From NCBI RefSeq assembly GCF_000787375.1, contig NZ_JRJU01000005.1, forward strand, positions 102,115 to 166,114: 64,000 nt of DNA, read 5' to 3'. The position numbers were made by a program, and so were the translations under genes. The notes beneath the pieces were generated by a model, which was given only the letters and a program-made list of their open reading frames with translations, had not been told where the DNA came from and did no database searches. Positions 47,987 to 59,075 of the stretch are shown in pieces. Every line of letters starts with the position of its first letter. Position 1 is the stretch's first letter. This DNA comes from Halalkalibacter okhensis. GTDB taxonomy: Bacteria > Bacillota > Bacilli > Bacillales > Bacillaceae_D.

Positions 47987-48043
47987 ATTTATGCACACCC
48001 CGTTATTTTTAGTTTTTTACCCTACTCCATGAAACCACTTGAT

Positions 48044-48227
48044 TTCGAATGAACACCAAATGGGAAACGCGCCCTTCCAGCCGTAACAGTGCGATCATTT
48101 GCAATGGCTTCTCTCGCCGTGCGCCTTTTCGAGAAGATCACTCGAAAGGCTTAAAACATTACGGCGGCTCCGCTCATTGCTTCGAATGAACCCCAAAAGG
48201 AAAAGCGCCTTTTGGGGTTCATTCTCT
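48044..48227 (-). repeat. Structured intergenic element, copy B
   Basis: A 184-bp element whose first base is the last base of the icd stop codon. On the minus strand X (GAATGAACCCCAAAAGG, 48224-48208) and X' (48200-48184) form a hairpin. The core follows: GCAAT...GCCGCCGT pairs with ACGGCG...ATTGC (48180-48101), enclosing CCTTTCGAG/CTCGAAAAGG. A diverged X' (CCCATTTGGTGTTCATTC) ends it at 48064-48047. The core blocks AGCCGCCGT, TTTTAAGCCTTT and AAAAGGCGCACGGCG are shared with copy A at 27312-27494. Confidence 0.8.
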
Positions 48228-49495
48228 TATAGGTTTTTAATTAATTCGTCTGCAAATCCAGAGCAAGATACTTCTGTTGCTCCGTCCATAAGACGTGCGA
48301 AGTCGTATGTTACTACTTTGCTCGCAATAGTTTTATCCATAGATCCCATAATAAGATCTGCTGCTTCAAACCAACCAAGGTGACGAAGCAGTAGCTCACC
48401 TGAAAGAAGAACAGATGATGGGTTCACTTTATCAAGACCAGCATATTTAGGTGCAGTTCCGTGAGTTGCTTCAAAAATAGCGTGTCCGGAATCGTAGTTA
48501 ATATTTGCTCCTGGAGCAATACCAATACCACCAACTTGTGCTGCAAGCGCATCAGAAATGTAGTCACCATTTAAGTTCATTGTTGCTACAACATCGAACT
48601 CTTTTGGACGAGTTAAAATTTGTTGTAAGAAGATATCAGCAATTGAATCTTTTACAATGATTTTGCCAGCAGCTTCTGCTTCTTCTTGAGCTTTGTTTGC
48701 AGCTTCTTTTCCTTCTGTTTCTACAATTTTATCATATTGAGCCCATGTAAATACTTTGTCTCCGAATTCACGCTCAGCTACTTCATAACCCCAGTTTTTG
48801 AATGCACCCTCAGTAAACTTCATGATATTTCCTTTGTGTACTAGAGTTACACTCTTACGGCCTTCATCAAGCGCATATTGAATTGCCGCACGAACTAGTC
48901 GGTCTGTTCCTTCTTGGGAAACAGGCTTAATACCAATACCAGAAGTTTCTGGGAAGCGGATTTTTGTAGCTCCCATTTCATTTTGTAAGAAATCAATAAG
49001 CTTTTTAACTTCATCAGAACCTTCTTTATACTCAATTCCAGCATAAATATCTTCTGAATTTTCACGGAAGATAACCATATCTGTATCTTCAGGACGTTTC
49101 ACAGGTGAAGGAACACCTTGGAAGTAACGAACTGGACGAAGACAAACATATAGATCAAGCTCTTGACGAAGGGCAACGTTTAAAGAACGGATACCTCCAC
49201 CGATAGGAGTTGTTAAAGGTCCTTTAATCGCAATCATGTACTCACGAACTGCATCTAAAGTTGCTTCTGGAAGCCATTCCCCAGTTTGATTATAAGCTTT
49301 CTCACCAGCAAGAATTTCTTTCCACTCAATCTTTTTCTCACCATTGTATGCTTTTTCAACAGCAGCATCTAATACACGAGAAGCAGCAGCCCAAATATCA
49401 GGTCCAATTCCATCTCCTTCAATGTAAGGTACGATTGGGTTATTTGGTACATCTAATACTCCATTGTTTACTTTAATTACTTGACCGTTTGACAT
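48227..49495 (-). CDS. icd: Isocitrate dehydrogenase, NADP type
   Basis: Makes 2-oxoglutarate and NADPH in the TCA cycle. The 422-residue protein has the substrate-site serine in [14 protein letters not shown] (about residue 145), [19 protein letters not shown], the metal-binding [14 protein letters not shown] and the NADP-binding [19 protein letters not shown]. Length and sequence fit the homodimeric NADP enzyme. It lies between citZ and mdh. Element copy B replaces a normal terminator. Confidence 0.96.
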   Translation of the reverse strand: MSNGQVIKVNNGVLDVPNNPIVPYIEGDGIGPDIWAAASRVLDAAVEKAYNGEKKIEWKEILAGEKAYNQTGEWLPEATLDAVREYMIAIKGPLTTPIGGGIRSLNVALRQELDLYVCLRPVRYFQGVPSPVKRPEDTDMVIFRENSEDIYAGIEYKEGSDEVKKLIDFLQNEMGATKIRFPETSGIGIKPVSQEGTDRLVRAAIQYALDEGRKSVTLVHKGNIMKFTEGAFKNWGYEVAEREFGDKVFTWAQYDKIVETEGKEAANKAQEEAEAAGKIIVKDSIADIFLQQILTRPKEFDVVATMNLNGDYISDALAAQVGGIGIAPGANINYDSGHAIFEATHGTAPKYAGLDKVNPSSVLLSGELLLRHLGWFEAADLIMGSMDKTIASKVVTYDFARLMDGATEVSCSGFADELIKNL

Positions 49496-49611
49496 GCTAC
49501 ACTACCTCCTAATTATTCAAAAAAAGTATAAAGTACATCACTATTATGTTGCTATTCTTTCTAGCAAATGTCAATCTATGTACAGGGAGGAACTACCTCC
49601 CAGGTACTCTA

Positions 49612-50727
49612 TTAACGCTGTTCTACTGGAATATAGGTTTGTTTATTCGGTCCGATATATTCAGCACGCGGACGAATTAGTCTGTTATTGCTATACTGCT
49701 CTAGTATATGAGCTAACCATCCAGAAGCACGGCTTACCGCAAAAATCGGTGTAAATAAATCATGCTTAATTCCTAAGCTATGATAGACACTAGCAGAATA
49801 GAAATCTACATTTGGAAGTAACCCTTTTTCACTGGTTACCATCTCATTAATCTTCGTAGACATTTCATACCACTTAGTTTCACCTGTTATTTCTGTCAAT
49901 CTTTTAGACATTTCACGTAAATGTTTTGCACGTGGATCTCCATCTTTGTAAACACGGTGTCCAAATCCCATAATTTTTTCTTTGTTATCTAATGCCTTGC
50001 GGATGTATGGTTCAACGTTTTCTACACTACCAATTTCAGATAACATGTTCATTACCGCTTCATTCGCACCACCGTGTAGAGGCCCTTTTAACGCTCCAAT
50101 TGCCGCCGTAATACCAGAGTATACATCAGAAAGTGTCGCTACACAGACTCGTGCAGTAAACGTTGAAGCATTTAACTCATGGTCAGCATGCAGCACTAGC
50201 GCTTTATTAAATGCATTCACTGCAATTTCATCTGGATCTTTACCAGTTAACATGTAAAGAAAGTTTGCAGCAAAGCCTAAATCTTTACGAGGAGCAACTG
50301 GCTCTAATCCCTCGCGCACTCTTGAAAACGCTGTCACTATTGTTGGAATTTGTGCTTGAATCTTGATTGCCTTATGACGGTTTGCAGCCTCATCCATAAC
50401 ATCTGCTTCTTCATCAAATAATGCCAGACTTGAAATTGCTGTACGAAGGGCTGCCATTGGATGGACTTTGTCAATTGGGTATGCCTTCATTTGATCAATT
50501 ATCTCTTTTGGTATTTCAGCATTGTTGGCAAGTTCCTGAGTAAATTGACTAAGTTCATCTGCTTTTGGTAATGACCCATTCCAAAGGAGGTATATAACCT
50601 CTTCAAAACTCGCATTATCTGCTAAATCATCAATATCATATCCCTGGTAAGTAAGGACACTTTCAATGATGGAACTAACACTTGATTGCGTTGCTACAAT
50701 ACCTTCTAGACCACGAGTTGTACTCAC
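49612..50727 (-). CDS. citZ: Citrate synthase
   Basis: Condenses oxaloacetate and acetyl-CoA. The 371-residue enzyme has the catalytic histidines in LVLHADHELNASTF (about residue 190) and MGFGHRVYKDGDPRAKHL (about 230-260), the GPLHGGANEAV block, and the aspartate region LPNVDFYSASVYHSLGI. Start MSTTRGLEGIVATQSS follows AGGAGAGG. It leads the citZ-icd-mdh cluster, which in B. subtilis is glucose repressed. Confidence 0.95.
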   Translation of the reverse strand: MSTTRGLEGIVATQSSVSSIIESVLTYQGYDIDDLADNASFEEVIYLLWNGSLPKADELSQFTQELANNAEIPKEIIDQMKAYPIDKVHPMAALRTAISSLALFDEEADVMDEAANRHKAIKIQAQIPTIVTAFSRVREGLEPVAPRKDLGFAANFLYMLTGKDPDEIAVNAFNKALVLHADHELNASTFTARVCVATLSDVYSGITAAIGALKGPLHGGANEAVMNMLSEIGSVENVEPYIRKALDNKEKIMGFGHRVYKDGDPRAKHLREMSKRLTEITGETKWYEMSTKINEMVTSEKGLLPNVDFYSASVYHSLGIKHDLFTPIFAVSRASGWLAHILEQYSNNRLIRPRAEYIGPNKQTYIPVEQR

Positions 50728-50769
50728 GTTAACCTCTCCTTTTCTCTAATACTTAAAGTTCCTCAAACT

Positions 50770-50784
50770 AGTAAGTGCTTACAC
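50770..50784. promoter_or_regulatory. Possible cre-like site upstream of citZ
   Basis: TGTAAGCACTTACT on the minus strand agrees with 12 of 14 positions of the CcpA consensus and has 5-bp inverted arms (GTAAG/CTTAC). It lies 43 bp before the citZ start; the missing central CG lowers confidence. Confidence 0.4.
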
Positions 50785-50944
50785 TCCATTTGGAGAAAGA
50801 AAGCCACGCTATGTAAGAAGGATGTTCACAAGTTCCATTATAACGATTTATTAAGCTTTTGTGAACGTTTTCGCGGAAAGTTATTAATAAATTCTAAAAC
50901 TTAAACATGTTGTATTATTCTGATTATTCATTTTAAACGTCCAC

Positions 50945-51418
50945 TCATCCGCCAAGATGAGTGAAAAACTGAACGATTCTCATTGTAAGATAAGCAATCC
51001 CCGCGCCAATAAGCGGACCAACTGCCACCCCATTAAAAAGAGCAACCGATAAAATCGTACCTAATACTAATGCAGTTGTAATATGCGGATCTGACTTTAA
51101 TAAATCAATTCCACTTGCTGCGATGATAGCCACTAGGATACCTGAGGCTAATGCAATCCACGCATAAGACGATTTTACAGCTTCTCCTAATTGCTTAAAC
51201 CCTATTTCACCTGTGACAATGGGGGTTAACACCGCGATCGTAATAACGGTGACGCCGATATTTATCCCTTTTTGTTGAAACAGGGGAAATAATTTATCAC
51301 CCAGTCCAACCCATTTAATAACGAGCAAGAATAGAACTGCTACGATCAGAGATTGATTTTTGGCAACCACAGCCACAAGCAATAAAATTAACATAAAAAC
51401 GGATGCTTGTGAGAACAA
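50945..51418 (-). CDS. ytwI: DUF441 membrane protein YtwI
   Basis: A 157-residue protein with four to five helices (FMLILLLVAVVAKNQSLIVA; GVTVITIAVLTPIVTGEIGF; AWIALASGILVAIIA; GVAVGPLIGAGIAYLTM). The GLGDKLFPL and KSDPHITTALVLG blocks match B. subtilis YtwI (DUF441). I chose a TTG start at 51418 behind GAAGGG; a GTG seven codons earlier has no ribosome site. Function is unknown. Confidence 0.82.
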   Translation of the reverse strand: MFSQASVFMLILLLVAVVAKNQSLIVAVLFLLVIKWVGLGDKLFPLFQQKGINIGVTVITIAVLTPIVTGEIGFKQLGEAVKSSYAWIALASGILVAIIAASGIDLLKSDPHITTALVLGTILSVALFNGVAVGPLIGAGIAYLTMRIVQFFTHLGG

Positions 51419-51545
51419 GTAACGACCCTTCTTCCTCACTTACAAAATTTTTGTAAGTGCACTTCATAGCCCTTTAATTTTAACATATTATCATTTATTC
51501 ATCTACATATCTGACTTTGTTATCTTGAATGGATCCATAATGTCG

Positions 51546-51941
51546 TTATTTTCTAGTCATAATAACAAAGTTTCCATTTTTAATCATTTGATTAAACAAT
51601 TTTAATAAAAAGCCTTTTGCAATCGTTCGAGTTGCAGGAACCAACAAGAAAAAACCAATGGCATCAGTAATAAACCCTGGGGTAAGTAACACGACCCCAC
51701 CTACTAAAATACAAATTCCATCAAGGATCACTCCACTAGGCAATTGTCCTTGCTGAGTTTGAAGCTGAGCAAGCCTTAATGCTTGTAACCCTTCTTTTTT
51801 GGCTAACCAAGCACCTAGAACTCCTGTTGCAATAATAAGCAAGATCGTCGGCCAAACTCCTAGGACATTTCCAGATAAAATTAATACGGCAATTTCAAGG
51901 GCAGGCACAATTATAATTAACAACAACAATAAACGAAACAT
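51546..51941 (-). CDS. fxsA: FxsA-family membrane protein
   Basis: A 131-residue protein (YtzA in B. subtilis). The FxsA domain has helices at LLLLLIIIVPALEIAVLIL, WPTILLIIATGVLGAWLAKK and the typical DGICILVGGVVLLTPGFITD with FFLLVPATR. In E. coli FxsA affects phage exclusion by F plasmids; a Bacillus role is not known. ATG follows AAAGGAG. In B. subtilis ytvI lies between this gene and ytwI; here only a 127-bp gap remains. Confidence 0.88.
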   Translation of the reverse strand: MFRLLLLLIIIVPALEIAVLILSGNVLGVWPTILLIIATGVLGAWLAKKEGLQALRLAQLQTQQGQLPSGVILDGICILVGGVVLLTPGFITDAIGFFLLVPATRTIAKGFLLKLFNQMIKNGNFVIMTRK

Positions 51942-51983
51942 TTGCTGCTCCTTTCTTAAAAGGAATTATCTACTTCTATACGG

Positions 51984-52018
51984 AAAGAGGAGAAGGGAAC
52001 TCCCTTCTCCTCGCCTTT
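51984..52018 (-). terminator. Intrinsic hairpin after pyk
   Basis: GAGGAGAAGGG and CCCTTCTCCTC form a perfect 11-bp stem with a four-base loop on the minus strand. The T-run is short (TTTCC), so termination may be partial. Confidence 0.65.
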
Positions 52019-52020
52019 AA

Positions 52021-53775
52021 TTATAGTACACTTGTGTGACCTCTGTAAATGTCACCACGAGCACTATCTACCGTAATTTCTTCTCCATCTGTAAATAACT
52101 CTAATGCACCATTAACACCCACGATTACTGGAGTGCTTAGGTTTAAGCCTACTACAGCTGCATGAGACGTTAAGCCACCTTCTTCTGTAATCACTGCTGC
52201 TGCTTTTTCAAAAGCAGGAATCATATCTTTATCCGTGCTGTACGTAATAAGAATAGACCCTTCTTTTGTCTTTTCAAGCGCTTCTTCAGCCGAGCGAGCA
52301 ATGACTACACGGCCAGCTGCTGAACGACGTCCAATTCCTTGACCTTTTGCAATCACTTCACCGATAACATGAACTTTCATAATATTTGTTGTGCCTGACT
52401 CACCTACAGGTACACCGGCTGTTATCACAACAAGATCACCTTGTTTAATTGAACCTGTTTCTAATGCCGTACCAATCGTCGCTTCAAACATCTCATCAGT
52501 TGATGAGGCTTCCTTACCTAGAATTGGTGTAACGCCCCAAACTAAGTTTAATTTACGAATAACCTTTGGATTGCTCGCAACGGCTACAATTGGTGATTTA
52601 GGACGATATTTAGATACAATACGTGCTGTATGTCCACTCTCTGTAGCAGAAAGGATAACGGATGCAGATAAGTTAAACGCTGTATGAGCAACAGATTGTC
52701 CAATTGCACTCGTAATTGTCGTTGTTTCCTCTTTTGTTTTCTTGCGAAGCATTGAAGCATAATTTAATGCTTCTTCCGTACGAGTTGCAATGTTATGCAT
52801 CGTCTGAACAGACTCAACAGGGTAGTCACCAGCAGCCGTTTCACCAGAAAGCATAATTGCATCCGTTCCATCAAAAATGGCGTTTGCAACGTCACTTGCT
52901 TCTGCTCTCGTTGGTCTTGGGTTACGTTGCATAGAATCAAGCATTTGTGTTGCTGTAATAACTGGCTTTGCAACCGCATTGCACTTTTTGATTAGAACTT
53001 TTTGAACGAGCGGTACTTCTTCTGCTGGAATTTCTACACCAAGGTCCCCACGAGCAACCATTAATCCATCAGACACTTCTAAAATCTCATCGATATTATC
53101 AACGCCTTCTTGGTTTTCAATCTTAGGGATAATGTGAATTTCTTCTCCTCCATTCGTATCAAGAAGCTCACGAATTTCAAGCACATCCGTTGCTCTACGA
53201 ACAAATGAAGCAGCAATAAAGTCCACACCTTGCTCAATACCAAATTTTATATCAGCTGCATCTTTTTCCGTTATTCCCGGGAGATTAACGCTTACATTTG
53301 GTACATTTACCCCTTTTTTGTTTTTCAACGTTCCGCTGTTTAGAACTTTTGTAATAAGCTCGCCATCACCGACTGCCGTTACTTCAAGCCCAATTAACCC
53401 ATCGTCTAATAAAATTTTTGATCCAGGATGAACATCGTTCGTTAGACCAGGATATGTAACGGAAATTTTCTTGTTGTTTCCAACAACTTCTGTCATTGAA
53501 ACAATCAATTCATCCCCAGCAACTAATTCAGCTACGCCACCTTCTAATGTTTGCGTACGAATTTCAGGGCCTTTTGTATCAAGTAAAATTGCAACGGTTT
53601 TCCCTGTCTTCTCTGCCGCTTCACGTATGTTACGAATTCTTGCACCATGTTCTTCAAAATCACCATGTGAGAAGTTTAATCGTGCTACATTCATCCCTGC
53701 TTCAATTAAAGCTTCTAGTTTTTCAATAGATTCACTTGCCGGACCAATTGTACATACAATTTTTGTTTTACGCAT
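52021..53775 (-). CDS. pyk: Pyruvate kinase with C-terminal PEP-utilising domain
   Basis: Makes pyruvate and ATP from PEP. The 584-residue protein starts [16 protein letters not shown] and has [14 protein letters not shown], the active-site [17 protein letters not shown] and [12 protein letters not shown], and TQMLDSM. After the normal kinase (about 470 residues) comes an extra PEP-utilising mobile domain with [13 protein letters not shown], standard for Bacillus. The ATG at 53775 follows AGGAGG; an upstream in-phase ATG at 53814 lacks one. It follows pfkA. Confidence 0.96.
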   Translation of the reverse strand: MRKTKIVCTIGPASESIEKLEALIEAGMNVARLNFSHGDFEEHGARIRNIREAAEKTGKTVAILLDTKGPEIRTQTLEGGVAELVAGDELIVSMTEVVGNNKKISVTYPGLTNDVHPGSKILLDDGLIGLEVTAVGDGELITKVLNSGTLKNKKGVNVPNVSVNLPGITEKDAADIKFGIEQGVDFIAASFVRRATDVLEIRELLDTNGGEEIHIIPKIENQEGVDNIDEILEVSDGLMVARGDLGVEIPAEEVPLVQKVLIKKCNAVAKPVITATQMLDSMQRNPRPTRAEASDVANAIFDGTDAIMLSGETAAGDYPVESVQTMHNIATRTEEALNYASMLRKKTKEETTTITSAIGQSVAHTAFNLSASVILSATESGHTARIVSKYRPKSPIVAVASNPKVIRKLNLVWGVTPILGKEASSTDEMFEATIGTALETGSIKQGDLVVITAGVPVGESGTTNIMKVHVIGEVIAKGQGIGRRSAAGRVVIARSAEEALEKTKEGSILITYSTDKDMIPAFEKAAAVITEEGGLTSHAAVVGLNLSTPVIVGVNGALELFTDGEEITVDSARGDIYRGHTSVL

Positions 53776-53900
53776 AATATCCTCCTGCTTGCTCGTATAT
53801 TTTTGTATTCTCATATGAATATTCAGTACTTACCACCCATATAAGGCTTTTGCTTATACAGGTGAAAGGTACCAGTATGGCTATATTTAGTTATATTTAG

Positions 53901-54872
<972 letters not shown>

Positions 54873-55065
54873 TCAAACTCAACTAGTTATAAAATATATT
54901 AAAAAGTTCAATGCTAGAAGTGAGGTGATTAAAAAGTCAATATTGCTTTTTTGATAACCTTCTTAGCATGTGTACTTTTAGACTCAATATGATTATGTAA
55001 TTAAGCAATTCCCATTTTTAAAAATACCACTTTAACGAAGTGAACACAATACAGTTAATTCCAGC

Positions 55066-55099
55066 ATAAAAAGTGCTTTCTAAAAAGCAGAAAGCACTT
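55066..55099 (-). terminator. Intrinsic terminator of the accDA operon
   Basis: AAGTGCTTTC pairs with GAAAGCACTT on the minus strand, overlapping the accA stop, and ends in TTTTTA. The remaining 200-bp gap to pfkA shows no gene. Confidence 0.8.
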
Positions 55100-56081
55100 A
55101 TCCTTTATTTACAGCATTGGTATCGTTTACATGCGTAAATTGTCCGATTTTTTTATATTTTTCATAGCGTTGTTCAACAAGCTCCTCTTCCGTTAACTTA
55201 GAAAGTTGCGTAATCGATTCCTGCAAAACTGCATCAATAAATTCGCTTTGTTGGGTCAGGTCTCTGTGCGCTCCGCCCTTTACTTCACGAACAATTTCTT
55301 CAATGATTCCAAGTTCTTTTAAATCTGGAGCTGTAATTTTCATCGATTCGGCCGCTTTTTTCGCAAGAGAGGCATCTTTCCATAATAACGCGGCTGCTCC
55401 CTCGGGCGAAATAACGGAGTAGGTTGAATTTTCTAGCATGTGAAGATGGTTACCAACACCAAGGGCAAGAGCCCCCCCACTACCGCCTTCACCAATTACG
55501 ATGCAAACAACGGGAACTGTAAGACCAGCCATTTCTAAAAGGTTTCTAGCAATGGCTTCACTTTGTCCTCTTTCTTCAGCCGCTTTTCCTGGATAAGCAC
55601 CTTTTGTATCAATGAAACATATAATAGGCCTCTTAAACTTTTCTGCTTGCTTCATCAAACGAAGGGCCTTGCGATACCCTTCTGGGTGAGGCATTCCGAA
55701 ATTACGGTGAATGTTTTCTTTTGTATCTTTCCCGCGTTGGTGACCAATAACAGTTACCGGACGCCCTTTATATTTGGCAATTCCACCTACAATAGCAGCA
55801 TCATCGCCATACAGACGATCACCATGCATTTCTAAAAAGTCAGTAAATAACTCTCCAATGTAATCTAGGGTTGTAGGGCGTTCACCATGTCTTGCAATCT
55901 GAACACGTTCCCACGGCTGTAAATTTCCATAAATATCACGTTCAAGCTGTTGTAAGCGTTTTTCAAGCTTCGTTATTTCATCCGTTAGGTCAATTTCCTT
56001 TTCTTCGGTAAACGTTCGAAGTTCGGAGATTTTATTTTTTAATTCCACGATTGGTTTTTCAAATCCTAATTCACTTACCAT
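55098..56081 (-). CDS. accA: Acetyl-CoA carboxylase carboxyltransferase, alpha subunit
   Basis: With AccD, moves carboxyl from carboxybiotin to acetyl-CoA to form malonyl-CoA. The 327-residue protein starts [18 protein letters not shown] with a coiled N-terminus, then [65 protein letters not shown] and [12 protein letters not shown]. It starts 15 bp after accD. Confidence 0.97.
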   Translation of the reverse strand: MVSELGFEKPIVELKNKISELRTFTEEKEIDLTDEITKLEKRLQQLERDIYGNLQPWERVQIARHGERPTTLDYIGELFTDFLEMHGDRLYGDDAAIVGGIAKYKGRPVTVIGHQRGKDTKENIHRNFGMPHPEGYRKALRLMKQAEKFKRPIICFIDTKGAYPGKAAEERGQSEAIARNLLEMAGLTVPVVCIVIGEGGSGGALALGVGNHLHMLENSTYSVISPEGAAALLWKDASLAKKAAESMKITAPDLKELGIIEEIVREVKGGAHRDLTQQSEFIDAVLQESITQLSKLTEEELVEQRYEKYKKIGQFTHVNDTNAVNKG

Positions 56082-56096
56082 GCTAAGGCACCTCCT

Positions 56097-56942
56097 TTAT
56101 ATAGAATGAATCTCTAATATAGTTGTCAATAACTCTTTCATTTCTAGACGGGAAACCACTCGATCTAATTGACCGTGCTTCAAAAGAAATTCAGCCGTCT
56201 GAAAATCATCTGGAAGCTCTTGTCGAATTGTTTGTTCAATAATTCTACGACCAGCAAAACCGATCAATGCTTTTGGTTCAGCAAAATTATAATCCCCTAA
56301 AGAAGCAAAACTGGCAGAGACCCCTCCTGTTGTTGGATGAGTCATAACGGAAATAAACAATCCACCTTGACGGCTCAGCTTTTCTAGCGCAGCACTTGTT
56401 TTTGCCATTTGCATTAAGCTTAAGACGCCTTCTTGCATTCTTGCCCCACCTGAGGCCGAAAAGAGAATAAATGGAACACCCATTTCAATCGATTGCTCTA
56501 CGGCTCTTGTAATCTTTTCACCAACAACAGAGCCCATACTCCCCATCCTGAACCGAGAGTCCATTACAGCCATTACTGCTCCATATCCATTAATCGTACC
56601 TTTTCCTGTAACAATGGCTTCATTTAAGTCAGTTTTCTTACGATCTGCTTCTAACTTTTCCTCATACGTAGGAAAATCTAGAGGGTTCTCCCCGATCATA
56701 TTTTTATCAAATTCAACAAATGTTCCTTCATCAAACAAACTATCAAATCGCTCGTAGGCTGTCATTCGATGATGATGTCCACACGAGTCACACACATATA
56801 AATTCTTCTTTAATTCTTTCGTATACATAATTGTTCTACAAGACGGACACTTTGTCATAAGTCCTTCTGGAACTTCTTGTTTCGCCCGTTCGGAAGGAAT
56901 GGTTGCGTATCTTTTCTTTTTCTTTAAAAAATCCTTAAGCAT
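56097..56942 (-). CDS. accD: Acetyl-CoA carboxylase carboxyltransferase, beta subunit
   Basis: The 281-residue partner of AccA. It has the zinc ribbon ([20 protein letters not shown] then VCDSCGHH), the crotonase-like core with [38 protein letters not shown] and the glycine-rich [16 protein letters not shown]. The gene follows the GntR regulator by 69 bp. ATG follows AGGTGG. Confidence 0.97.
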   Translation of the reverse strand: MLKDFLKKKKRYATIPSERAKQEVPEGLMTKCPSCRTIMYTKELKKNLYVCDSCGHHHRMTAYERFDSLFDEGTFVEFDKNMIGENPLDFPTYEEKLEADRKKTDLNEAIVTGKGTINGYGAVMAVMDSRFRMGSMGSVVGEKITRAVEQSIEMGVPFILFSASGGARMQEGVLSLMQMAKTSAALEKLSRQGGLFISVMTHPTTGGVSASFASLGDYNFAEPKALIGFAGRRIIEQTIRQELPDDFQTAEFLLKHGQLDRVVSRLEMKELLTTILEIHSI

Positions 56943-57011
56943 TTTTCCACCTCATTCGCCTAAGCTAACTATTAATTCAGGATATGGCATACACTCCATA
57001 AATAGTACAAG

Positions 57012-57677
57012 CTAAAAACGACTATTTTCTAAATGGCGTCTCATCGCCTCTGTAGCTCTTTGTTGATTGCGACTTTTTAGAGCATAATAGATTTCCTCGT
57101 GCTCATTTAAAGATACGGGCATCCGCCCTTCTCTTTTTAATGAGCGCTCAATCGCCACTTTATTATATTGAACAAGTGACACCCACAGATTAAGGAGTAA
57201 CCGATTATGACTAGCCTCGACGATAGTTTTATGAAATAAATAGTCTACTTCTACTGGTAAGTCTCCATGTGACCATTCTTCTTTCGCCTGGTTAACCAGC
57301 AAATGCAATTGCTCTATAGCTTCATCAGTAATTCGCTCACAAGCTAATTTAAGTGCTTCAAGCTCTACTATTCGTCTTGTTTCCGTCAAATCCTTCCTCG
57401 CATTATCATCTTTAAGAAGAAATGATAAGAGAATTTCGACAAGCCTATAACTTCCAAAAGCTTTTATGTAGGTTCCTTCCCCACGTCTTGTTTCAATTAA
57501 ATCTAATAATTCGAGCGCTCGCAGCGCCTCACGAACAGAGGAGCGACCGACATCAAGACGGTCGCTCAATTCTCTTTCGGATGGTAACTTATCTCCACTT
57601 GCCAACTGGTCTTCATTTATAATGTTATTAATTTGCTTAATGACTTCTAAATAGACTTTTGGTTGTTCCGATGACAT
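57012..57677 (-). CDS. GntR-family (FadR-type, FCD domain) transcription regulator
   Basis: A 221-residue regulator. The winged helix is complete (GDKLPSERELSDRLDVGRSS then VREALRALELLDLIETRRGE, residues 23-62) and an FCD ligand-binding domain follows with ETRRIVELEALKLA and the metal-site histidines in DYLFHKTIVEASHN and NEHEEIYYALKSR. It lies 33 bp after the malic enzyme gene and before accD, with a GntR-type palindrome at 58998-59013. It probably controls this group; the effector, perhaps a carboxylate or acyl-CoA, is unknown. It is not the TetR FadR at 6490. Confidence 0.85.
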   Translation of the reverse strand: MSSEQPKVYLEVIKQINNIINEDQLASGDKLPSERELSDRLDVGRSSVREALRALELLDLIETRRGEGTYIKAFGSYRLVEILLSFLLKDDNARKDLTETRRIVELEALKLACERITDEAIEQLHLLVNQAKEEWSHGDLPVEVDYLFHKTIVEASHNRLLLNLWVSLVQYNKVAIERSLKREGRMPVSLNEHEEIYYALKSRNQQRATEAMRRHLENSRF

Positions 57678-57710
57678 TTGCCACCCTCACCTCAGTTATA
57701 AACATATTCT

Positions 57711-58952
57711 TTATTTTTCATCCCCAATTATGGCAAGTTTTCTTGTTTTTTCTGCTACTTTCTCTGGATCAACTTGTTTTCTAGCCACTCCTGTTTCCAT
57801 CGCCGTTTTAGCAACCGCTGCGGCAACTGCTGGTGCAACACGTGGGTCAAACGGTGCTGGGATTACATAGTCAGGAGATAAGTCTGCTTCAGCGACTAAG
57901 TCAGCAATCGCATAAACGGCCGCAACCTTCATCTCTTCGTTAATATGCGTAGCTCTAACATCAAGTGCCCCTCGGAAAATACCTGGGAATGCTAATACGT
58001 TATTTACTTGGTTTGGAAAATCTGAACGACCCGTTCCTATCACACTTGCTCCAGCTGCTTTTGCTTCTTCTGGCATAATCTCAGGTACTGGGTTTGCCAT
58101 GGCAAAAATGATCGGATTATCATTCATACTCTCAATCATTTCTTTTGTTAATGCGCCAGCAACAGACACGCCGATAAATACATCCGTACCTTTAATAACG
58201 TTAGCTAAATCACCCTCAAGTCTGTCACGGTTTGTATTTTTTGCAACCTCAGCCTTCATATCATTCATTCCATACGCCCGGCCTTCGAAGATAGCACCCT
58301 TTGAGTCGCACAAAATAATATCGCGAACCCCCATGCGTTGCATAAGTTTAATAATAGCAATTCCAGCAGAACCAGCACCGTTGGCGACAACTTTCACCTC
58401 AGATAGCTTTTTCCCAGAGATTTTTAATGCATTAATAAGTCCAGCTAACGTTACGATCGCTGTCCCATGTTGATCATCATGAAACACAGGGATGTTTGTT
58501 TCTTTCTTTAATCTTTCTTCAATTTCAAAACACTCTGGTGCTGCAATATCTTCTAAATTCACCCCACCAAAAGTAGGTTCCATTAATTTAACAGTCTCAA
58601 CAATTTTGTCTACTTCATTTGTTCGTAAGCAGATTGGAAATGCATCTACTCCAGCAAATGACTTAAATAAAACAGCTTTCCCTTCCATAACAGGTAAAGA
58701 TGCTTCAGGACCAATATTTCCAAGGCCTAGTACAGCTGTTCCGTTACTAACAACAGCTACCATATTGCCTTTCATCGTATATTCATAAACGGTTTCAACG
58801 TCTTCGAAGATCTCCTTACAAGGTTCCGCTACTCCCGGAGAATACGCCAAGCTTAAATCTTTCGCATTTCTAACAGCGACTTTTGTTTTTGATTCCAGTT
58901 TTCCTTGGTTAACACGGTGCATATGTAAGGCTTCTTCTCTTGTGGTTGCCAC
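57711..58952 (-). CDS. ytsJ: NADP-type malic enzyme
   Basis: Decarboxylates malate to pyruvate with NADPH production. The 413-residue protein has [16 protein letters not shown], the tyrosine and lysine region [48 protein letters not shown] and the nucleotide-binding [15 protein letters not shown]. Length and sequence fit the B. subtilis YtsJ type, which uses NADP. Gene order ytsJ-gntR-accD-accA joins malate use to malonyl-CoA formation. Confidence 0.92.
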   Translation of the reverse strand: MATTREEALHMHRVNQGKLESKTKVAVRNAKDLSLAYSPGVAEPCKEIFEDVETVYEYTMKGNMVAVVSNGTAVLGLGNIGPEASLPVMEGKAVLFKSFAGVDAFPICLRTNEVDKIVETVKLMEPTFGGVNLEDIAAPECFEIEERLKKETNIPVFHDDQHGTAIVTLAGLINALKISGKKLSEVKVVANGAGSAGIAIIKLMQRMGVRDIILCDSKGAIFEGRAYGMNDMKAEVAKNTNRDRLEGDLANVIKGTDVFIGVSVAGALTKEMIESMNDNPIIFAMANPVPEIMPEEAKAAGASVIGTGRSDFPNQVNNVLAFPGIFRGALDVRATHINEEMKVAAVYAIADLVAEADLSPDYVIPAPFDPRVAPAVAAAVAKTAMETGVARKQVDPEKVAEKTRKLAIIGDEK

Positions 58953-58997
58953 AACGACACTCTCCTTCTTCTTTCTCGATATTTAGTAAGATTCCTG

Positions 58998-59013
58998 ACT
59001 GGTCAGACCACTT
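58998..59013. promoter_or_regulatory. GntR/FadR-type operator upstream of ytsJ
   Basis: ACTGGTCAGACCACTT contains the perfect palindrome TGGTC-A-GACCA, the form used by FadR-subfamily GntR regulators. It lies 46 bp before the ytsJ start, in the same transcription unit as the GntR gene, so auto- and operon control is the natural reading. Confidence 0.65.
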
Positions 59014-59075
59014 AAAAACAATCTTAATTATATAGAAGAATTGTCCATTCGCCAAGTACAAAAGCTTAATTTCCC

